Shown here piece by piece: positions 34,256-44,200 of a stretch of DNA of 47,463 nucleotides (its first letter is position 1; every line of letters starts with the position of its first letter). The notes under the pieces are model-generated. The model was not told the origin of the DNA and ran no database searches. It saw only the letters and a program-made list of their open reading frames with translations. Source of the DNA: Lachnospiraceae bacterium (GTDB taxonomy: Bacteria; Bacillota; Clostridia; Lachnospirales; Lachnospiraceae); assembly GCA_014804265.1 (NCBI GenBank), contig JAAVAC010000003.1, forward strand, positions 31,203-78,665. The letters run 5' to 3'. The position numbers and the translations under genes were made by a program.

Positions 34256-35980
34256 ATGAAAATTCAAAGGAATCATAAGGGATTTACTTTAGTAGAAATT
34301 TTAATAGCCGTATCCATTCTGGCAATTGCGGTTGTTCCCATGCTGGCGAATTTTGTGAGTTCCTCCAAAGTAAATTCCAAATCCAAGGTTACCATGAACG
34401 GCACCATCGTGGCACAGAATATTATGGAAGGCATCAATGCTTATGGTGTGGAGGAGACGATCATACAGTTAGAAAATACACATGACCCTGCTCCGGACTT
34501 GAAATTCATGCCTTCCAGCATGATAGTGGAGAATTGGGGAAGATGCACTTTTGCAGTGGAAGAGGTTGAAAACACGCGGCATGAATTCGTCAAACGCCCC
34601 AAGTACGATGCAGACAGTTATCAGGACAATAATTATACTTCTAGTTATAGTACCAATAAGGGACAGACCGATTTCAAGGATACCATCCAGATGCTGGCAA
34701 GGGAAATGCCAGGAGCCTATCTGGAGAATTCACATGAACTGAACACTTCCTATGCCATGAAATATGCATATAAGTCAGAAAGGGACGGCAAAGTTTATTT
34801 TATAAACGATAGTATGAAGCGGGACAGCGATAATGCCCATGCCTATATGTTCTGGCTTGAGAATGTCCAGTACGGTTCCAAAAAATATGATGTGCTCCTT
34901 ACCATGGATGCCAATTATTATAGGGATCATGCGACAAATGAGTTAAAGACCACATTGGATATGGATGCTGTGGTTCCGGTAGATTCCAGCAATCCGGATG
35001 CTACTTCAAATACGGTTAGGAATAAGATTACGAATAGCAGCGATCCTAATAAGTTTTACTATAAAAGGACTTATAATGACACTATGATGTCCAGGATAAA
35101 CAATAATATCGGTACGGCCATGTCCTTAGACGATACGACTCCGGACAGATATAACATAGAGTCATGGACTTTGGATACTGTGGCTTCGAACTTTTTGATA
35201 AAGTGCAGGGCGGGAGTGACCAAGGAGCAGATTCTTAAGGGGCTTGAGAGGGATATCTTCATCAATATCAAGCAGGAAGCCAATCCGTCAGATGCCACCA
35301 AGCCTTATAAGGTCATAACGGTAGAATACAAATATGTGGTGAATGACAATTCGCTGTTGCCGCCGGGGACGGCAGCTGGAAGCGTGAGCCAGGGATCGGG
35401 AGTGACAGAAATCTTTAGAAGCTGCGAAAAAAGCCCGAGAAATATTTTCATCTATTATACACCGAATTATGCGCCATTTCCAGGAGGCAGCGGCAAGGAT
35501 ACCATTCATATTACCAATACGGCGGGCGAAGCGGATGGAAGCGGCAATTTAGGGACGGATTTGAATCTGTTCCTGATCCGCCAGACCGATTTAGATTTTG
35601 AGCATGATTCAACAACCGATTTAAGTGTTAATGAAAGCCGTTATAAGGTGCAGGTGGAGTTAGACGAGAAGTTAAAAGGCAATCAGGTGAAAAATCTCCG
35701 TACGCATGTTTACACAAATATCGGATACAATCTGGCCGATGACCAAAAGATGGGAGGAACCGGCGGTTCCGGTATGGGAGAATATAAGTTCAATGGGACT
35801 TCTGTAACAGAGGATTATGTGAAAAAAGAATTGAGGTTCGGAGGTCTTGATGGCATCAATTTGGAGGAGGGCTCCAATGAAGAAGATTATATTTATGATG
35901 TGACGGTGCAGGTTTTTAAGGCAGGACAGAACTATGACCAATCTGCGCGAATTGCAAAATTTACGGGCAGCAGCAATTAG
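34256..35980 (+). CDS. Large minor pseudopilin, GspI/PilV-like N-terminus
   Basis: 574 residues. The leader is cut after Gly9 (NHKG then FTLVE), with Glu at +5. The helix LIAVSILAIAVVPMLANFVSSSK and the following GTIVAQNIMEGI resemble GspI/PilV minor pilins, which are normally 120-200 residues. The passenger of about 520 residues is rich in Asp, Asn, Ser and Tyr and is not a family I can name. It probably sits at the pilus tip with the next three minor pseudopilins. GGAGG lies 9 bases before ATG 34256. Confidence 0.88.
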   Translation: MKIQRNHKGFTLVEILIAVSILAIAVVPMLANFVSSSKVNSKSKVTMNGTIVAQNIMEGINAYGVEETIIQLENTHDPAPDLKFMPSSMIVENWGRCTFAVEEVENTRHEFVKRPKYDADSYQDNNYTSSYSTNKGQTDFKDTIQMLAREMPGAYLENSHELNTSYAMKYAYKSERDGKVYFINDSMKRDSDNAHAYMFWLENVQYGSKKYDVLLTMDANYYRDHATNELKTTLDMDAVVPVDSSNPDATSNTVRNKITNSSDPNKFYYKRTYNDTMMSRINNNIGTAMSLDDTTPDRYNIESWTLDTVASNFLIKCRAGVTKEQILKGLERDIFINIKQEANPSDATKPYKVITVEYKYVVNDNSLLPPGTAAGSVSQGSGVTEIFRSCEKSPRNIFIYYTPNYAPFPGGSGKDTIHITNTAGEADGSGNLGTDLNLFLIRQTDLDFEHDSTTDLSVNESRYKVQVELDEKLKGNQVKNLRTHVYTNIGYNLADDQKMGGTGGSGMGEYKFNGTSVTEDYVKKELRFGGLDGINLEEGSNEEDYIYDVTVQVFKAGQNYDQSARIAKFTGSSN

Positions 35981-35997
35981 AGAAAGGAATGTTTTCT

Positions 35998-38358
35998 ATG
36001 TTTCATAAAATTTCAGAAGTTCTTGAAGCAATCAGGAGAAAACGATATAGAAATGAAGGCGCCTCTTTGATCATGGTAATCATCATGGTTTCCTTCGTGG
36101 GTATACTGGTGTCGGTTGCCGTATATTCGTCTTACTACAACTTCTTCATGAAATATGGTGACAGGAGTGCGAAAGACAATTTCTATACGGTAGAGTCTGC
36201 CTTGAATGAAATCAATGTGGGGCTGCAGCGGGAGCTTTCCGATGCCATGTCCGAGGCTTATATGTATGCAAATAAACGTTCCGGACTGACTGTTGTCCAG
36301 AAAGAGGATTTATTCAGGAAAGAACTTTATAATTCCTTTTGGAATAAGATTCGCTATAAAGCTGCTGGCAGTAGTGCTTCCACGGGCCAGTACCGGGTGG
36401 ATAAACTGACCCTTTATTTAGACAAGACAAGGTATGATACTGCTACGGGAGTGGGGGCAATTATTCTGACAAAGCAGGCGCAGGCAACGTTGGATTACGA
36501 CCCCGCCACCAGTGAAAAGATGGTCTTAAAAAACGTATCTTTGCAATATACGGATAGAAGGGGCTATGTATCCATGCTGAGTACGGATATCGTAGTCAAT
36601 ATGCCGAAAATCAGCTTTGTTGCCAACAAGGAAATGCCGGATTTGGAAAATTACAGTCTGATTGCAAATGTGCGTCTGGATACGGAGCCTAGTACAAGGA
36701 CTATCATAGATGGAAGCGTATATGGGGGCGGCAAGGATGGCATGTACTCCGAAAATCATAGTGAACTGCAGTTTGTTGGTGCGAATCGTAAGGTCATAGC
36801 AAAGCAGGTGGTAGCCGGCAATGCTGCCGATCCGGAAAGAAGCATCACCACAATGCCCGGGAACCAGTTATGGACAGAAGCAATTGATGTGAACAGCGCC
36901 TGCATTTCCCTACAGGATAGTACTTATGTAAGGGATGATCTGACCATTGACGGCAAAGGATCCCACGTTATTTTGGCAGGGCAGTATTATGGCTATGGAA
37001 ACGGTAGTGCAAATGCGGCGGACAGCAGCTCAATCCTGATAAATGGAGCAAGGACCACCTTGGATATGTCCCAGCTTAGGAATCTCATGCTGTTAGGGCA
37101 TGCTTTCGTAGGGGCGACGCATTATGATGCGGATACAGCGGAAGAGTCCGATTATCTGGAAACTGTTACTACCACTCCTACAGGGGCACATGCAAATAAG
37201 GATGATTTCATGTTAGGACAGTCAATAGCCGCAAAAAGCGACCAGCAGATGTATATGGTTCCCAAAGAGTGCATGGGATATCATGGGAACGTACAGGAAC
37301 TGCCGAAGAACCCCCTTACCTTGGAAGAGAATACCAGGTTTACCGCCAGTGATGATTACAAGGTGGTGGATTTATCTAAGGTATTTTCAAAGCTCGGCAA
37401 GCCAATCAATACATACGGTGCAGACTACCGTCCGGTTTACAGGAGGGTGAATGGAAGCATTTTAGTATACTATTATTTGTATTTCACATCGGAAACTATG
37501 GCAAACAAATTCTTTTACGACTACTATACTGCTGATAAAGAAGCGGTGGATGAGTATATCAAAGAATATGTGGCTGATTTTCGCTGGAATGAGGCTTTAG
37601 GAAGAAAGGATAGCAGCGGAACTGTTGTAGCTCCTTTGCATATTGCAGGAAATATCGTTTATTTTAATGATGCGGGAGAAACGGTGCTGAGACAGGATAC
37701 CAAAGCGGAAGATACGGTTAATGTCACTGCCATATCCCAAAGCACGGATTTGATCATAGATAATTACAATGCCCTGTATGCAAAGCTTGTTACTAATATA
37801 AACAGTGTGGCTGATACCGAACTGGGCAAAACGGCATATGAGAATCTGGTGAAACAGGGCGCTGATTTCAATCAATTGGTTGCACCAAATAGCACTATGT
37901 GGTTTGGCAATACCAGCCCGGGATTGGCGGAGGAAGAAAAAATCAAGGCATTAGTAGTCAATAATGATGGAGGGGCTACGCTTGTAATTGATAATGCAAA
38001 GGCAAAGAATCTGTATTTTGTCGTTGCAAGCGGGGACGTGAGAGTTCTTGCAGACGAATTCAATGGAGTGATCATTGCCGGCGGCAATATTACGATTGCC
38101 CCTACATGCAGGCATCTGAATGCAAATCCGGATAAAGTGAAGAAAGCGCTGGCCTGTCATAGATTAGATGGAGCGGATGGATCTGGCAATCAGGATGCGG
38201 ATCCGAATTCGCCAAAAGCAGCGGATATCCTGATTGACGGCGATTCTTATATAAACTTTTCGTCGGTACCAGAAGATTCCGGAACAGGAACGTCAACGGA
38301 ATATGAATATATTAGTATTGAAGACTTGATTCATTATGAAAACTGGAGCAAAGAGTAG
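35998..38358 (+). CDS. Large minor pseudopilin, GspK/PilX-like N-terminus
   Basis: 786 residues. The basic N-terminus leads to EG-ASLIMVIIMVSFVGILVSVAVYSSYYNFF, a prepilin-type helix. The probable cleavage is after Gly21 and position +5 is Met, not Glu, a known mark of GspK/PilX proteins, which cap the pseudopilus. The passenger is very long and contains segments reminiscent of beta-helical repeats (VRVLADEFNGVIIAGGNITIAPTC). The second ATG (35998) is chosen because AAAGGA is 9 bases upstream; the first ATG (35989) is only 2 bases from it. Confidence 0.82.
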   Translation: MFHKISEVLEAIRRKRYRNEGASLIMVIIMVSFVGILVSVAVYSSYYNFFMKYGDRSAKDNFYTVESALNEINVGLQRELSDAMSEAYMYANKRSGLTVVQKEDLFRKELYNSFWNKIRYKAAGSSASTGQYRVDKLTLYLDKTRYDTATGVGAIILTKQAQATLDYDPATSEKMVLKNVSLQYTDRRGYVSMLSTDIVVNMPKISFVANKEMPDLENYSLIANVRLDTEPSTRTIIDGSVYGGGKDGMYSENHSELQFVGANRKVIAKQVVAGNAADPERSITTMPGNQLWTEAIDVNSACISLQDSTYVRDDLTIDGKGSHVILAGQYYGYGNGSANAADSSSILINGARTTLDMSQLRNLMLLGHAFVGATHYDADTAEESDYLETVTTTPTGAHANKDDFMLGQSIAAKSDQQMYMVPKECMGYHGNVQELPKNPLTLEENTRFTASDDYKVVDLSKVFSKLGKPINTYGADYRPVYRRVNGSILVYYYLYFTSETMANKFFYDYYTADKEAVDEYIKEYVADFRWNEALGRKDSSGTVVAPLHIAGNIVYFNDAGETVLRQDTKAEDTVNVTAISQSTDLIIDNYNALYAKLVTNINSVADTELGKTAYENLVKQGADFNQLVAPNSTMWFGNTSPGLAEEEKIKALVVNNDGGATLVIDNAKAKNLYFVVASGDVRVLADEFNGVIIAGGNITIAPTCRHLNANPDKVKKALACHRLDGADGSGNQDADPNSPKAADILIDGDSYINFSSVPEDSGTGTSTEYEYISIEDLIHYENWSKE

Positions 38359-38366
38359 GTGAGGGT

Positions 38367-38936
38367 ATGAAAGATGACAGAGGTTTTACTTTGGTTGAAC
38401 TAATTGTAGTGATGGCGATTATGGGCGTGGTGATTACGTTTGGGGTTATCAAAAGTGAAGTGCTTTTCAGCTATAATGCCCAGGAATGCTATAAGAAGGT
38501 AATGAGTACCCTTAAGACCGAGAAAGTACAGGTGCTTGCCCATTCCACCATGATAGGGAGCATGGATGTGGCAAAAAGCGATGGCAGCGTCTCAGATGAT
38601 GTAAAAAACTATGGAGTATATATTGAGTTTTATGTGGATGGAAACTCCATTTATACGAAGACCTATGTGAAGGGAACTGCAAAAGAGGAAAAAGGCAGCA
38701 AGGTGGCAGGAAAGGGAGTTACCATTTTGTATAAGCTCACTGGAGAATCCACATTGCAGACATTGACCGAGTCGGAAGGCAGGGGGCTCATGTTTTCCTA
38801 TAATCGTGCGACAGGAGCTTTTTTTCCATATAAAGACGGGAAATATGTGGAGGAAATCCATGTGCTTGGGGGATCCAGGGAATATAAGATGCGGTTGATG
38901 AAAAAAACAGGTAAAGTCGTGAGGCATGGCAGGTAG
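38367..38936 (+). CDS. Minor pseudopilin, GspH/FimT-like
   Basis: 189 residues, the only normal-sized minor pilin here. The leader is cut after Gly6 (DDRG then FTLVE), Glu at +5, helix LIVVMAIMGVVITFGVIKSE. The head is beta-rich and ends in a basic segment (MRLMKKTGKVVRHGR). It starts 8 bases after the previous stop with GAGGG as ribosome site. Position and size fit GspH/FimT, but head similarity was not checked. Confidence 0.85.
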   Translation: MKDDRGFTLVELIVVMAIMGVVITFGVIKSEVLFSYNAQECYKKVMSTLKTEKVQVLAHSTMIGSMDVAKSDGSVSDDVKNYGVYIEFYVDGNSIYTKTYVKGTAKEEKGSKVAGKGVTILYKLTGESTLQTLTESEGRGLMFSYNRATGAFFPYKDGKYVEEIHVLGGSREYKMRLMKKTGKVVRHGR

Positions 38937-38944
38937 GTGAGGAT

Positions 38945-41227
38945 ATGAATAAAATGCAGGAAAAGCTATTACAGGAAAATAAAGGGTTTTCGTTGGTTGA
39001 ATTGCTGATTGCGGTTATGATTGTATCTATTGTAGGCGCAACGTTAGTCGCATTCGTCCAACAGAGTTCCAATACATATAATCATAACAATGCGGAACTG
39101 GATGTCCAGACCGAGGCACAGCTTACTGCAAATGCCATTACCGACCGGGTGATTGATTGCGAGACCCAGTTGAAATTTTACAATGGCTCCACAAGCGTCG
39201 ACAGCAGTGGTGTCACCAGCTATGACTCTTTCAGCGTAGGCTATGTTTCCAGTTCCGGTACTGCCGTTACGCTAAATGATGCAAAGATATTGCAGTTGAT
39301 CAATAATGGGAGCAAGACGAAGGCGATTATTTTCTTTGATAAGGATGCAAAAGAGATTTATTTCAATGAAACTACTTGGAATTCCACCAGCAGCGACTGG
39401 AATTCATTTGATAGTGCAGAAGCGGAAATGCTGGCAGATAACGTAGAGGACTTTACGGTCAATACGGCTAAGCTTACGGATGATAAGATTCTGGAATTCG
39501 ATATTACCTATGCTTCCAAAAATAAAAGCTATACAGGAAATTATCAGGTGCATATGCGCAATGACGTAGTGGAGGGCGCTGATGCGCTGCCGCCTGCTGA
39601 TGTAGGGGACACTGTAAACAGAGTGGCGATATACTTAAATGGAACCATATGTGAGAGAGCTGAAATCATAGCAAAAAAGAACAATCCGTTAGTGCTTCCG
39701 GGAATCTTCACTGCACAGGTATCAGGAACTGGAAACGTTCAGCAGAAGGTAAACTGGTCATGTAGTGCGGGATTCGAGGCAGCTGGGGTAAAAGAGAATA
39801 CTGACTTAACAAGCGATATCAATTTTGGATTCATGCAGAAGGAAGTGACACCTCCGCCGGATCCCACCATAAAATCTTTCAGGCTGACGGCAACCTCGGT
39901 TCAGGATCCTACAAAGTCGGCATATGTGACCATTTACATAAAAAAAGCGACAGCAATATTCGTAAATCCAACTGCAACGCTCTATACGGACAGTGCAGGG
40001 CATCCCGTATCGGTGAAAAATGCGTCCGTCAATTTTAGTGCAGTTGTGGATGGATGGAATCTGACTCAGAGCGAGAACAGTGTGGTCTGGAAATTAGAGA
40101 AAGATGTGATGAGCAGTACAGGCAGCTTTGAGGGGAACTGGCAGCCTGTGAATTCAAGCGAAGCCGTGCTGAATGGTTCTACCGTTGTCTTGAAAGATCA
40201 GATTAATGCCACTTACCGTTTCAGGGTGAAGGCGACTTCTGTCTTTGACAGTACGGTAGAGGGATCCTATGTTTTCTACATATCCGATAATGTATTGCCA
40301 AGTACCCTGAACCACCTTCGGGGAATCAACATGGATTTGAAAGCTTATTTTCTGTCGAATCCTATGGATATAGCCTCTGATGTGACTTCAGTCATCACCA
40401 TTGATGGTATTGAAGTTACCGGTGTGGATGGATATTCCAATTTCAATGACTTCATTTCCCTTAGCAGTGAGGGCGTGCTGTATGTGGATCCGGAGGCCCA
40501 GCATGGCGGCAGCCAAAGCAGCAAGGTCAAGTTTTACAGGGATCCGTTGGAAATTAACCTAAAGGTAGATTTTACCAGCCCGGACGGTTCCCAGACCAGA
40601 AATACCAAGGTTACCATACCGGCGGTACAGGTGCTGAAGGTGAATCAGACAGGGGGAGAGCTTGTTCTTAGAAAGGGAAATTCGTTGGATATTACGGTTT
40701 ATACGGCGGGATATAACCTTACTAAGGAATCCCAGATGAGCGCCTTTTTGGATAATGTGAAGGTGAGCGGCACTGGTGGCAGCAATACGAACAGATATCT
40801 GTCATGCAGAATGATAACTTCGGAAAACAAGGGGAGCTTACTTGGAAGCCGTACCGTGGCACAGACAGAAGCAAAATTCAGATTGTCAGCAAGTGGCAGC
40901 GAAAGGACGTATTTGACGAATTCGGTTCCTATGGTGATTGCTTTGGATGATTATTATACGATTTCGAATAAGGCAGCCAGCTCTTATGTGCAGTATGATG
41001 TGTATGTGGCAAATGTGGAAGGACTCACTGTCTTTATAGAGAAGCCATCAGGGGTGCCGACCGTGGCGGATGTCCAGGCCTGGGCTACCCAGTCCGTTAC
41101 GGTTCACACCAGTTCGGGAGCCGCTGTGCAGAATCTGAAAGTAAGAACGTATAATAACAGATTGCAGATGCAATATAATGGCGTCACTTATACCTATGAT
41201 GAGGTATATAAGTATTGGAAAAAATAA
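38945..41227 (+). CDS. Large minor pseudopilin, GspJ/PilW-like N-terminus with Ig-like domains
   Basis: 760 residues. A leader of 14 residues is cut after Gly14 (ENKG then FSLVE), Glu at +5. The helix and following TYNHNNAELDVQTEAQLTANAITDRVIDCE resemble GspJ/PilW. A GspJ-size head (to about 220) is followed by about 540 residues that look like several beta-sandwich, Ig-like repeats (for example FRLTATSVQDPTKSAYVTIYIKK, YRFRVKATSVFDSTVEGSYVFYISD). Such domains suit adhesion or display at a pilus tip. It ends 50 bases before the start of the giant gene. Confidence 0.86.
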   Translation: MNKMQEKLLQENKGFSLVELLIAVMIVSIVGATLVAFVQQSSNTYNHNNAELDVQTEAQLTANAITDRVIDCETQLKFYNGSTSVDSSGVTSYDSFSVGYVSSSGTAVTLNDAKILQLINNGSKTKAIIFFDKDAKEIYFNETTWNSTSSDWNSFDSAEAEMLADNVEDFTVNTAKLTDDKILEFDITYASKNKSYTGNYQVHMRNDVVEGADALPPADVGDTVNRVAIYLNGTICERAEIIAKKNNPLVLPGIFTAQVSGTGNVQQKVNWSCSAGFEAAGVKENTDLTSDINFGFMQKEVTPPPDPTIKSFRLTATSVQDPTKSAYVTIYIKKATAIFVNPTATLYTDSAGHPVSVKNASVNFSAVVDGWNLTQSENSVVWKLEKDVMSSTGSFEGNWQPVNSSEAVLNGSTVVLKDQINATYRFRVKATSVFDSTVEGSYVFYISDNVLPSTLNHLRGINMDLKAYFLSNPMDIASDVTSVITIDGIEVTGVDGYSNFNDFISLSSEGVLYVDPEAQHGGSQSSKVKFYRDPLEINLKVDFTSPDGSQTRNTKVTIPAVQVLKVNQTGGELVLRKGNSLDITVYTAGYNLTKESQMSAFLDNVKVSGTGGSNTNRYLSCRMITSENKGSLLGSRTVAQTEAKFRLSASGSERTYLTNSVPMVIALDDYYTISNKAASSYVQYDVYVANVEGLTVFIEKPSGVPTVADVQAWATQSVTVHTSSGAAVQNLKVRTYNNRLQMQYNGVTYTYDEVYKYWKK

Positions 41228-41277
41228 TGGTTGATAGAGCAAAAAGCAGGTGAATGCAAATGCAATGGAGAGAAAGT

Positions 41278-44200
41278 ATGGAAAAAGGAAAGAAGAAGCT
41301 GATTATAAGAATATTGAGTACTGCAGCCGTATTGGCTGTTGCCATTGCCATTTGTACCTTTGTTGCAAAAAGGACCACGGAAGAGGTTGAGGCAAGCACG
41401 AAGGTTTTGCAAAAGGTGTCAGAAAAATATACAAGTGGCAGCAGCTTTAAGATTCTGGAAGTGGTACCTGAACATGGGGCTCATGAAAATGAGGAAATCG
41501 GATATTTCATGTCAGATGGGAATAACAACAACCGGGATTTCATGGAGGTTTCCAAGGCAAAATCCATCGGAAGCTTTTTGGATGAAGAAGGTATTTCCCA
41601 CCTGATGATGATGCGCGACTACGGTCTGATTAAGGACATTGGCAGGGATTACGGTGACTCAGGCGATTCCATATCGGATAATCCGGTATATTCCGACAAG
41701 GCAACCTTTTTGAGCAATCCTACATCAGGATATGATTTGGTGGATAAGCAGAACCGGCTGGTATCTGGAATCTATTCCATGGATTCCGGTCTGGCAGGAA
41801 ATTATAAGCTGCAAGACGGCTACTTTATCGACAGCTCTGGCACGATTAATGTACAGCAGGGCGTTGTCAGTGATAATAATATTCCAGTAAGTAACAATAG
41901 CATTGACAGCGGGGCATTGACAAGAACCCTTGCTGTCATCACCAATACAGATGGCGTGGCAGAAGAAGGAACTCCGGGAGAGGAACCGGCAGTCAATCAT
42001 CAGGATGAGATTACGATTACCATAGAAGATGATGAGCCGGAGCAGCCGGAGCCGGGTAATGGGGATGAAGAAAATCCGCCTAAAGAAGAAATGCCCATAC
42101 AGCCTGAGGATTCCACAGAGAAAGAAGGACAGCCGGACAATATGCTAAAGGATATAGAAGGCGGTACGAATGCGGATTCTTCCCAGGAGACCTATGGCGG
42201 CGGATACTATCAGAGAGTAGGGGATGCTTCCTACGAGCCGGTTGAGGAAGGCAATCCTTTTGACAAAAAGCTTCCGGAAGGCATTACATGGGTAGGAGAT
42301 GGCACAGGGAATGTAAAATTTGAAGAGAGCCCTGCGGGAAAGTATTATGGATATCCGGCAAATGACATTTATTACAATCAGGAAGACAGCAATCACTATC
42401 ATAACGGCAACTGGTTCAAGGAGCTGATATTCGGGGATAAGGACTTTAATATCCATATTTCCATTGAAACAAAGACCCCCGGGGAGGTTGCCAACTGGAA
42501 TGGGTATGATTTAATCTATATTTCAGGAAGAAATGAAGCTTATATCAATCAGGGCGCAGATTTTTCCGAGGCCCAGGTGGTGGAATTATATAATGCGGTA
42601 ATTGGAGACAGCCATCAGGCAGTCATTATGGACTATGCGCTTATTGATGCAGATAGTATCGTGGACAGGGCTGCAACAGGAGTTTTGTCGAATTTGGAGA
42701 AGCTTGCGCTGCTCTTATGGCAAAAGGATCAGATGGCGATTCTGACGGAAACGGTATCGGAAAATGGCACAGGCGGCATGGCAGAGCATAACGGGTTTGA
42801 TGTAACGGTTGATTCTAGCGATAAGGTTACCGGAATGACTGGATATGCCAGTGTAAGCAATACGATATGGCATTATCTTACAAGTATGATTTCCTTAAAC
42901 GGTTATGGTAACTTTGTGGCGGGAAGCGTGTATGTATATGAGCACAGGCTGCAGTTCTTCCAAGGTCCGAAAGCCCAGGTGGATGCCTATGATTTCTTTG
43001 GAAATGGTGATTTTAATTCCCGCTATGTGGATACGGTAGTAGCAGCAGGACTTTCCCAGGTGGAGTATGCGGTAAGAGTCAATAATGTCAATAACCCTAC
43101 CGAAAAAATGACCGAGCAGGTTACGCCGGCAGTAGTAGTACAATATATTTTGTCTTATGATGGCACTGCATCAGAGCTGGTAAAAAATGACCTTCGGATA
43201 TTGGAAATCGAGCCTTGCAGGGACTTTTCATTTAATATAGGCTGGGGAACCCAGAGCTATGATGAAGTTGCTACCAGTGGAAATCCCTATAGCAGTCAGT
43301 GCTGTACAAATAGAGAGGATTTTATAAAGACCTATTTAGGAGCGCCATTTGTGACGGATGATGGCGAGGTAGATGAACAAAACCGCAACAAAGTGCAGTT
43401 TACCAGTATGACCATTGAGGAGTTCATCTGCAAAAACGACAATGTAAGCGAAGAGTACGATATCATTTATATCGGATCGAATCATTCACGGAATCCCGCT
43501 TATAAAACATATATTTCCAACGCTCCAGATGCATATGGAAGCACAGGAAATTACAAGGTGACCAAAGCGGCGGACGTTTCAGGAAAGAGCGGCGATACGC
43601 CGGAGTACATTACGGATTATCGGGATAATCTGATGGATGGCATGGTATACTATAATATTGGTGATGTGACTTATTATATGCAAGCGTTGCCCAGTAGCTG
43701 GGGTGGTCAGTTGCTATGGGGATATTTTGAAGGTAACCGCGAGGCCCAGACAAATGGAAAGACGCGTTTTGCACCCAGAGATCTGACTATTTATAAAATG
43801 AGGGAATTGTTAGATTATCTGGATAACGGATATCCGATTATTGTCGCTGGAGATATGTTAAAGACCAGTGACAGCGGCACTCCCATAATCAATCCGACTA
43901 TAAATACAAATTCAAGTATGCTGAAAGATACAGCGGCTAACGGGGTTGACCATGGAAGGATTGATAACTGTTCCTATATGTATGAATTATTTCAGGTTGC
44001 AACAGGAGAGAGTACGGATCTGACAAGCATAGGAAGTTATAGTGCCAGTGGATATGATAATTTCATTTCGGAAGCAGATGCGATGGCAGCAGCGGCAAAT
44101 CCGGTTACAGCAGTGCAGTTTAAAGAAAGGGTCATTCAGGCAGTCAATGCAGCAAAGCTGGACATAAATGTTACGTCAAGGCCTACTGAATATGAATATA

